A stretch of 5,518 nucleotides of DNA from JALORV01 sp035498175 (GTDB lineage: Bacteria > Pseudomonadota > Gammaproteobacteria > Burkholderiales > Burkholderiaceae_F). Below, in pieces: positions 1 to 3,500 of this stretch. The notes beneath the pieces were generated by a model. That model was not told the origin of the DNA. It made no database searches and worked only from the letters and a program-made list of their open reading frames with translations. The position numbers were made by a program, and so were the translations under genes. The stretch lies in assembly GCA_035498175.1 (NCBI GenBank), contig DATKAJ010000018.1, positions 1 to 5,518 on the forward strand, in the 5' to 3' direction. How positions within the stretch are numbered: position 1 is the stretch's first letter; every line of letters starts with the position of its first letter.

Positions 1-851
1 ACCGTGCCCCAGATCACCATGAAGATCGCCCAGCCCGTTTCGCTCTTGGCGTAGAGCCAGATTGCGGCGCCGCCCCAGATCAGCACCGGACCCATAGGCA
101 CGACCGACAGCACGAAGGTCGCCACGCTCAGCATGAACGCGCCCGGGACACCGGCGATCAGGAAACCGATCAGTGCGACCAGCGCCTGGGCGGCCGCTGT
201 ACCGACGATGCCGATGAACACGCTGCGTGTCGTGCCGGTCACGATCGTCATCACCTCGCCGCTGAGATAACCCGAAAGGCGCTCGGAAGCACGGCTCAGC
301 ACTGCGACGATCCGGTCGCCGTCGCGGTAGTAGAAGAAGACGACGAAGGCGACCAGCAGCAACTGCAGGATGCCGTCCCCGAGCACGCGCACGAACGCGA
401 GCGAAAGGCGCCCGGCGGGCTCCATCGCGCGCTCCAGCAGCGCGGCCAGCTGATCCCGGTCGGCCAGCAGCGATTCGACCTCGTCATAGGCGCGTTCGCC
501 GACCATCGGAATGTTCTTCAAGGCCTCCGGCGCGTGAAATCCACCCTGCATCCAGCGCTTGGCAACCTCGACAACGGTCGGAAGATGGTCGGCCGCGGCG
601 GCCGACAGCAGCATGATCGGAAGGATCACCAGCAGGACGATCGCCAGCAGCATCACGGTCGCTGCCAGTGTCGAGTTGCCGCCGATCCCGCTGCGCAAGC
701 GCTCGAACAGCGGCCAGGTGGCGATCGCCAGCACCCCGGCGAACACCATCGCCGACAGGAATGGCTGCAGCACCATGAATACGCCGACCAGGACGATGGC
801 CGTCCCGCCCAGGCGGAGCACCGTATCGAGGTTGGCCTGAAATGAAGGCAT
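1..851 (-). CDS. AI-2E family (PerM/YdiK-type) membrane transporter, C-terminus cut by window edge
   Basis: Reading the minus strand from the ATG at 851-849 gives 283 open codons running off the left edge, beginning MPSFQANLDTVLRLGG. Hydrophobic segments lie at about residues 13-45 (a pair), 60-84, 158-175, 208-235 and 238 onward. A more hydrophilic stretch at about 86-150 ('VGERAYDEVESLLADRD') separates the N-terminal helices from the rest. Family hallmarks are 'FFYYRDGD' (172-179) and, in the C-terminal membrane block, 'GVPGAFMLS' followed by 'VVPMGP' (250-255) and 'IWLYAKSETGWAIF'. Family members are usually about 350-370 aa, so some 70-90 residues are missing. The family is named after E. 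coli TqsA, which affects autoinducer-2 export; other members are linked to Na+/H+ exchange or remain uncharacterised, so the substrate cannot be assigned. The start is the first ATG of the frame. No purine-rich ribosome site precedes it (upstream reads CCTTCCTCCGCTGACT), so initiation is uncertain. It is co-oriented with the upstream tRNA-Arg. Confidence 0.92.
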   Translation of the reverse strand, partial: MPSFQANLDTVLRLGGTAIVLVGVFMVLQPFLSAMVFAGVLAIATWPLFERLRSGIGGNSTLAATVMLLAIVLLVILPIMLLSAAAADHLPTVVEVAKRWMQGGFHAPEALKNIPMVGERAYDEVESLLADRDQLAALLERAMEPAGRLSLAFVRVLGDGILQLLLVAFVVFFYYRDGDRIVAVLSRASERLSGYLSGEVMTIVTGTTRSVFIGIVGTAAAQALVALIGFLIAGVPGAFMLSVATFVLSVVPMGPVLIWGGAAIWLYAKSETGWAIFMVIWGT

Positions 852-987
852 AGTCAGCGGAGGAAGGCGCGGTGATCGAAGGGTGTGGAGCTTAGCGGGT
901 GGGCTCGGTAAGGGGTCGGCGTCTGCCCGGCTTGAAAACGCTTCGCAAGAAGCCGCGTCTACGCCACCGTTAGTCTTCGAAACGGTT

Positions 988-1073
988 GCTCTGGAAGCGC
1001 TCTCGGCTGTGCCAAGGCCTCAAGGCGCACCAGCGGGACTTTCGCGCATAGCGGCTCTGGGAGCGGTCTCGGC
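988..1073. repeat. Imperfect 20-bp direct repeat, two copies 66 bp apart
   Basis: Positions 988-1007 (gctctggaagcgctctcggc) and 1054-1073 (gctctgggagcggtctcggc) match at 18 of 20 bases, with mismatches at 995/1061 and 1000/1066. The copies start 66 bp apart. The second runs straight into the GGCGCT-TGC-AGCGCC hairpin. The 'GGGAGCGG' core recalls the head of REP-type intergenic repeats of Pseudomonas and Xanthomonads, but the full REP structure is not present, so that link is only a guess. Confidence 0.5.
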
Positions 1074-1085
1074 GCTTGCAGCGCC
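1071..1085. repeat. GC-rich hairpin, 6-bp stem with 3-nt loop
   Basis: GGCGCT-TGC-AGCGCC is a perfect 6-bp inverted repeat lying about 19-33 nt downstream of the tRNA-Arg 3' end in the direction of tRNA transcription. It could stop exonucleases or aid tRNA 3' processing. The sequence beyond it on the minus strand (GAGACCGCTCCC) has no T-run, so it does not qualify as a canonical intrinsic terminator. Confidence 0.45.
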
Positions 1086-1091
1086 TCGCCC

Positions 1092-1103
1092 CGCACGCGT
1101 GCG
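1092..1103. repeat. 12-bp perfect palindrome abutting the tRNA 3' end
   Basis: CGCACGCGTGCG is its own reverse complement and directly adjoins the discriminator base of tRNA-Arg at 1104. In RNA it could form only a 4-bp stem with a CGCG loop. It occupies the place where an encoded CCA would be. Its function is unknown; it may be chance in GC-rich DNA. Confidence 0.5.
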
Positions 1104-1175
1104 TCCCCCCGCCGGGAATTGAACCCAGATCTAGCGCTTAGGAGGCACTTGTTCTATCCGTTGAACTACGGGGAG
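1104..1175 (-). tRNA. tRNA-Arg, anticodon CCU (reads AGG)
   Basis: A complete 72-nt cloverleaf reads on the minus strand. The acceptor stem CTCCCCG/CGGGGGG pairs over 7 bp (C1-G72, a U2-G71 wobble, then Watson-Crick), with discriminator A73. The D arm is GTTC/GAAC with loop AACGGATA containing G18-G19. The anticodon stem is AGTGC/GCGCT (one T-G pair) and the loop is CTCCTAA, giving anticodon CCU. The variable region is AGAT. The T arm is CTGGG-TTCAATT-CCCGG (one T-G pair). The three bases after A73 are CGC, so CCA is not encoded and must be added by tRNA nucleotidyltransferase. This isoacceptor reads AGG, a rare codon in GC-rich proteobacteria. It is a single gene, not part of a visible cluster, and divergent from parE. 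tRNA-Arg genes are frequent integration sites, but I see no integrase or att duplication here. Confidence 0.95.
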
Positions 1176-1190
1176 CGTGGAAAGTATAGC
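1161..1190 (+). promoter_or_regulatory. Possible parE promoter (TTGAAC - 18 bp - TATAGC)
   Basis: On the plus strand TTGAAC (1161-1166) and TATAGC (1185-1190) are separated by 18 bp, a sigma-70-like arrangement pointing toward parE, with a leader of about 175 nt. The proposed -35 lies inside the D arm of the antisense tRNA gene, so its sequence is constrained by tRNA function and the match may be chance. The -10 overlaps the minus-strand tRNA -10. This is inference only. Confidence 0.25.
1183..1188 (-). promoter_or_regulatory. -10 element of the tRNA-Arg promoter
   Basis: On the minus strand TATACT (one mismatch to TATAAT) lies 7 nt before the first base of mature tRNA-Arg, so transcription would start at or next to the mature 5' end. 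The bases between it and the RNA lead into GCTCCCCG, a GC-rich discriminator of the kind known from stringently controlled stable-RNA promoters. No good TTGACA-like -35 stands 16-18 bp upstream (the region reads GGCGGATTC), which is the main weakness of the call. Confidence 0.5.
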
Positions 1191-1197
1191 GATCGCT
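1188..1197. promoter_or_regulatory. 10-bp perfect palindrome in the divergent tRNA/parE control region
   Basis: AGCGATCGCT is self-complementary. It sits directly upstream of the tRNA -10, in its spacer, and downstream of the candidate parE -10. A dimeric regulator or nucleoid protein bound here could affect both directions. GCGATCGC-type octamers also arise by chance or as methylation-linked words in GC-rich genomes, so an operator role is unproven. Confidence 0.3.
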
Positions 1198-1332
1198 CAC
1201 GTAGAATCCGCCGCCGAAGAAATCGGCGCCGCGGTCCTCGGGGCGCATCCGCGCTTGCGGGCGGAACTGCCTATTTCGTGATCAATCCGGCGCGAGCGAG
1301 TCGTGGTGCGGCTCGCGGAGCACTTTGAGGTT

Positions 1333-1357
1333 GGCTGTCCACAGCCGCTGGGGATAA
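1333..1357. promoter_or_regulatory. Inverted repeat with DnaA-box-like sequences in the parE leader
   Basis: GGCTGT-CC-ACAGCC (1333-1346) is a perfect 6-bp inverted repeat with a 2-bp centre, 26-39 bp before the parE ATG. It contains CTGTCCACA (1335-1343), and TGGGGATAA follows on the same strand (1349-1357). These match the DnaA box TTATCCACA and its complement at 7 of 9 and 8 of 9 positions, so they are imperfect boxes in opposite orientation. Control by DnaA would be plausible for a chromosome-segregation gene but is conjecture. Confidence 0.25.
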
Positions 1358-1362
1358 CTCGC

Positions 1363-1367
1363 AGGAG
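1363..1367 (+). promoter_or_regulatory. Ribosome binding site deciding the parE start
   Basis: AGGAG lies 4 nt before ATG 1372, with a further AGG just before the ATG. It supports ATG 1372 over the in-frame upstream GTG at 1303, which would add 23 residues (VRLAEHFEVGCPQPLGITRRSR) not expected in ParE and would have to be translated through the palindromic leader. The spacing is a little short but workable. Confidence 0.6.
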
Positions 1368-1371
1368 CAGG

Positions 1372-3360
1372 ATGCAGGACAAGACCCGCAGTGCTGGCCG
1401 CCGTGCAGCCGACTACGGCGAGGCCTCGATCCGTGTGCTGAAGGGGCTCGAGCCGGTGCGACAGCGTCCGGGCATGTACACGCGCACAGACAGCCCGCTG
1501 CACATCATCCAGGAAGCGATTGACAACGCGTCCGACGAGATCCTCGCGGGATACGGCAGCCACATCGACGTCACGCTGCACGGCGACGGCTCCGTGAGCG
1601 TCGAGGACGACGGCCGCGGCATCCCGGTCGGCCTGCATCCGGAGGAGAAGTCTCCGGTCGTCGAGATCGTCTTCACGCGGCTGCATGCCGGCGGCAAGTT
1701 CGACAAGCGCGCCGGCGGCGCGTATTCGTTCGCCGGAGGCCTGCACGGCGTCGGTGTCTCGGTCACCAACGCGCTGTCCGCGCGGCTCGACGTCACGGTC
1801 TGGCGCGACGGCAAGGTGCACACGATCGCGTTCGCTGACGGCGACGTGAGCCAGCCGCTCAAGTCCGCCTCGGCGAAGGGCCAGGGTAAGGCCTCCGGTA
1901 CCCGGGTGCGCGCCTTGCCGAACGCAAAATATTTCGATACGGCGCAGGTGCCCGTCGACGAACTCGAGCGCCTGCTGCGCAGCAAGGCCGTGCTGCTGCC
2001 GGGCACCGAAGTCACACTCACTGTTGAAAAGACCGGCGCGGTGCAGCGTTGGCGCTACGAAGGCGGGTTGCGCGAGTATCTGCTGGCCTCGCTGCCAGTG
2101 GATCCGCTGCTGCCGCCCTTCGAGTCGAGTGCCTTCGCCGCGGCCGATGACCAGAACTACGCCGAGGGCGAGGGCGCGAGTTGGGTCGTGGTCTGGACCG
2201 AAGACGGCGCGGTCACGCGAGAGTCCTATGTGAATCTGATTCCGACTCCCGCGGGCGGAACTCACGAAGCAGGCCTGCGCGAAGGACTCTTCAACGCGGT
2301 GCGTGCCTTCGTCGATGCGCATGGCCTGCTCCCCAAGGGCGTGAAGCTGCTGCCCGAGGATGTGTTTGCGCGTGCCAGTTTCGTGCTGTCGGCCAAGGTT
2401 CTCGATCCGCAGTTCCAGGGGCAGATCAAGGAACGCCTCAACAGCCGCGATGCGCTGCGCCTGGTGTCCTTCTTCGTCCGCCCGCAGTTCGAGTTCTGGC
2501 TGAACCAGCATCCGAACGAGGGCCGGCAGCTGGCCGACCTCGTGATCCGCCAGGCGCAGGCACGCGCCCGGGCCGGGCAGAAGGTCGAGAAGAAGAAGGG
2601 CTCGGCCGTCGCGGTTTTGCCCGGCAAGCTGACCGACTGCGAATCGCGCGAGATTGCGCGCAACGAGCTGTTTCTGGTCGAAGGCGACTCGGCCGGAGGC
2701 TCGGCCAAGATGGGGCGCGACAAGGAATTCCAGGCGATCCTGCCGCTGCGGGGCAAGGTGCTCAATACCTGGGAGGTGGAGCGCGATCGGCTGTTCGGCA
2801 ATGCCGAGGTTCACGACATCGCGGTGGCGATCGGAGTCGATCCGCACGGCGGCGACGACGGGGTCAGCCTCGAAGGCCTGCGCTACGGCAAGGTCTGCAT
2901 CCTCGCCGACGCCGACGTCGATGGCTCGCACATCCAGGTGCTGCTGCTGACGTTGTTCTTCCGCCACTTTCCGCGGTTGGTTGACGCCGGCCACATCTTC
3001 GTCGCGCGGCCGCCGCTGTTCCGCATAGACGTCAGTGCACAGGGCAAGCGGCCGCCGCGTCGTATCTATTGCCTCGACGGTGCCGAGCTCGACGCAACCC
3101 TTGAGAAGCTCGGCGACGAAGGCGTTCGTGAATCGGCATGGAGCATTGCCCGCTTCAAGGGTCTGGGGGAGATGAGCCCCGAGCAGCTCTGGGAGACGAC
3201 GATGAACCCGGACACGCGCCGGTTATTGCGTGTCGGCCTCGGCGAGCTCCCGCCCGACCTTACTGCGGCAACCATGACGATGCTGATGGGCCGGGCCGAG
3301 AGCCAGGCGCGCCGGGCGTGGCTGGAAGAACACGGACACGAGGTCGACGCCGACGTCTGA
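1372..3360 (+). CDS. parE: DNA topoisomerase IV subunit B (ATPase/TOPRIM subunit)
   Basis: The complete gene encodes 662 aa; E. coli ParE is about 630. With ParC it forms the A2B2 topoisomerase IV that unlinks replicated chromosomes in the cytoplasm using ATP. The GHKL ATPase domain covers about 15-230: catalytic Glu48 and Mg-binding Asn52 in 'QEAIDNASDE', 'DDGRGIP' (79-85), 'RLHAGGKF' (103-110) and the ATP lid 'GGLHGVG' (122-128). The transducer follows, with 'ESYVNLIPT' and 'GGTHEAGLREG'. The TOPRIM domain has 'LVEGDSAGGSAK' with Glu437, 'PLRGKVLN' (458-465) and the metal triad Asp513/515/517 in 'DADVDGSHI'. 'RFKGLGEM' (594-601) and 'TMNPDTRRLL' mark the C-terminal part. It is ParE rather than GyrB because it has 'GEASIRVLKGLEPV', 'NTWEV' after the TOPRIM motif and no gamma-type GyrB insertion. 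By the E. coli GyrB offset, the position of Lys447 is Arg460 here, probably the normal beta-type ParE residue. No frameshift or missing key residue is seen. Confidence 0.97.
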   Translation: MQDKTRSAGRRAADYGEASIRVLKGLEPVRQRPGMYTRTDSPLHIIQEAIDNASDEILAGYGSHIDVTLHGDGSVSVEDDGRGIPVGLHPEEKSPVVEIVFTRLHAGGKFDKRAGGAYSFAGGLHGVGVSVTNALSARLDVTVWRDGKVHTIAFADGDVSQPLKSASAKGQGKASGTRVRALPNAKYFDTAQVPVDELERLLRSKAVLLPGTEVTLTVEKTGAVQRWRYEGGLREYLLASLPVDPLLPPFESSAFAAADDQNYAEGEGASWVVVWTEDGAVTRESYVNLIPTPAGGTHEAGLREGLFNAVRAFVDAHGLLPKGVKLLPEDVFARASFVLSAKVLDPQFQGQIKERLNSRDALRLVSFFVRPQFEFWLNQHPNEGRQLADLVIRQAQARARAGQKVEKKKGSAVAVLPGKLTDCESREIARNELFLVEGDSAGGSAKMGRDKEFQAILPLRGKVLNTWEVERDRLFGNAEVHDIAVAIGVDPHGGDDGVSLEGLRYGKVCILADADVDGSHIQVLLLTLFFRHFPRLVDAGHIFVARPPLFRIDVSAQGKRPPRRIYCLDGAELDATLEKLGDEGVRESAWSIARFKGLGEMSPEQLWETTMNPDTRRLLRVGLGELPPDLTAATMTMLMGRAESQARRAWLEEHGHEVDADV

Positions 3361-3500
3361 TGGCCGCCTCAAGAGCCTTTTTAAGACGCGAATTCGAGGG
3401 CTTACCACCGCAAGGCGGGAGTATTTGAACCGTTGAGCTGCGTGCATACTTGCGCGCGCCCGCGTCTGCCGGGTCTGCGGAGCAAGGGGATCCCTCCAAC
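3361..3500. other. Spacer between parE and the PAS-GGDEF sensor gene
   Basis: The 140 bp contain no gene. A TTTTT run (3378-3382) follows parE but is preceded only by a weak GGC/GCC pairing, so a terminator is not supported. A small hairpin CCGC-AAG-GCGG lies at 3408-3418 without a T-run. I looked for the conserved cores of the c-di-GMP-I riboswitch, because the next gene is a c-di-GMP enzyme, and did not find them. No well-spaced sigma-70 promoter is evident. The sensor gene could be read through from parE or have its own promoter that I cannot recognise. Confidence 0.5.
3485..3489 (+). promoter_or_regulatory. Weak ribosome binding site of the sensor gene
   Basis: AGGGG lies 11 nt before ATG 3501, near the upper limit of useful spacing, within GGGGATCCC. 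The only other nearby in-frame starts are TTG 3450 and ATG 3528. The frame is closed upstream by TGA at 3426. ATG 3501 is preferred because it gives a short cytoplasmic N-terminus before the first membrane helix. Confidence 0.35.

Larger units (their letters stand above)
852..1103. other. Non-coding spacer between tRNA-Arg and the transporter gene
   Basis: No credible gene is seen on either strand. A 79-codon plus-strand frame opening with GTG at 883 runs into the antisense of the tRNA, has low-complexity Ala/Pro/Arg composition and resembles no protein I know. The stretch holds an imperfect 20-bp direct repeat (988-1007 and 1054-1073), a GC hairpin (1071-1085) and a palindrome touching the tRNA (1092-1103), listed separately. 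I find no clear sigma-70 promoter for the transporter gene. Read-through from the tRNA promoter is possible, because neither hairpin is followed by a T-run in the direction of tRNA transcription. Confidence 0.6.

Noticed and set aside
1071..1103. Intrinsic terminator for tRNA-Arg
   Set aside because: The hairpin and palindrome are present, but no T-run follows in the direction of tRNA transcription.
883..1122. 79-codon plus-strand frame across the tRNA 3' flank
   Set aside because: Runs antisense into tRNA-Arg, starts with GTG without a ribosome site and has random Ala/Pro/Arg-rich composition.
1177..1281. 34-codon plus-strand frame starting with GTG (MESIAIAHVESAAEEIGAA...), ending at TGA 1279
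   Set aside because: Plausible amphipathic composition, but it overlaps the tRNA promoter, has no properly spaced ribosome site (GGGGAG is only 1 nt from the GTG) and no recognisable family.
1303..1371. Upstream GTG (1303) as the parE start
   Set aside because: It would add 23 residues not typical of ParE and has no ribosome site, whereas ATG 1372 is preceded by AGGAG.
1282..2994. 570-codon minus-strand open frame opposite parE
   Set aside because: Antisense shadow of the GC-rich parE codons; it has low-complexity composition with no domain, while the plus strand carries unmistakable ParE motifs.
3415..3450. tRNA-like fragment on the minus strand (AGCTCAACGGTTCAAATACT), a possible att site
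   Set aside because: It resembles T-loop text (GGTTCAAAT), but the flanks do not pair into a T stem and no other arm is present; there is no integrase nearby.
3361..3500. Possible c-di-GMP riboswitch or terminator between parE and the sensor
   Set aside because: The conserved GEMM core motifs were not found; the T-run at 3378-3382 has no adequate stem before it, and the CCGC-AAG-GCGG hairpin has no T-run after it.
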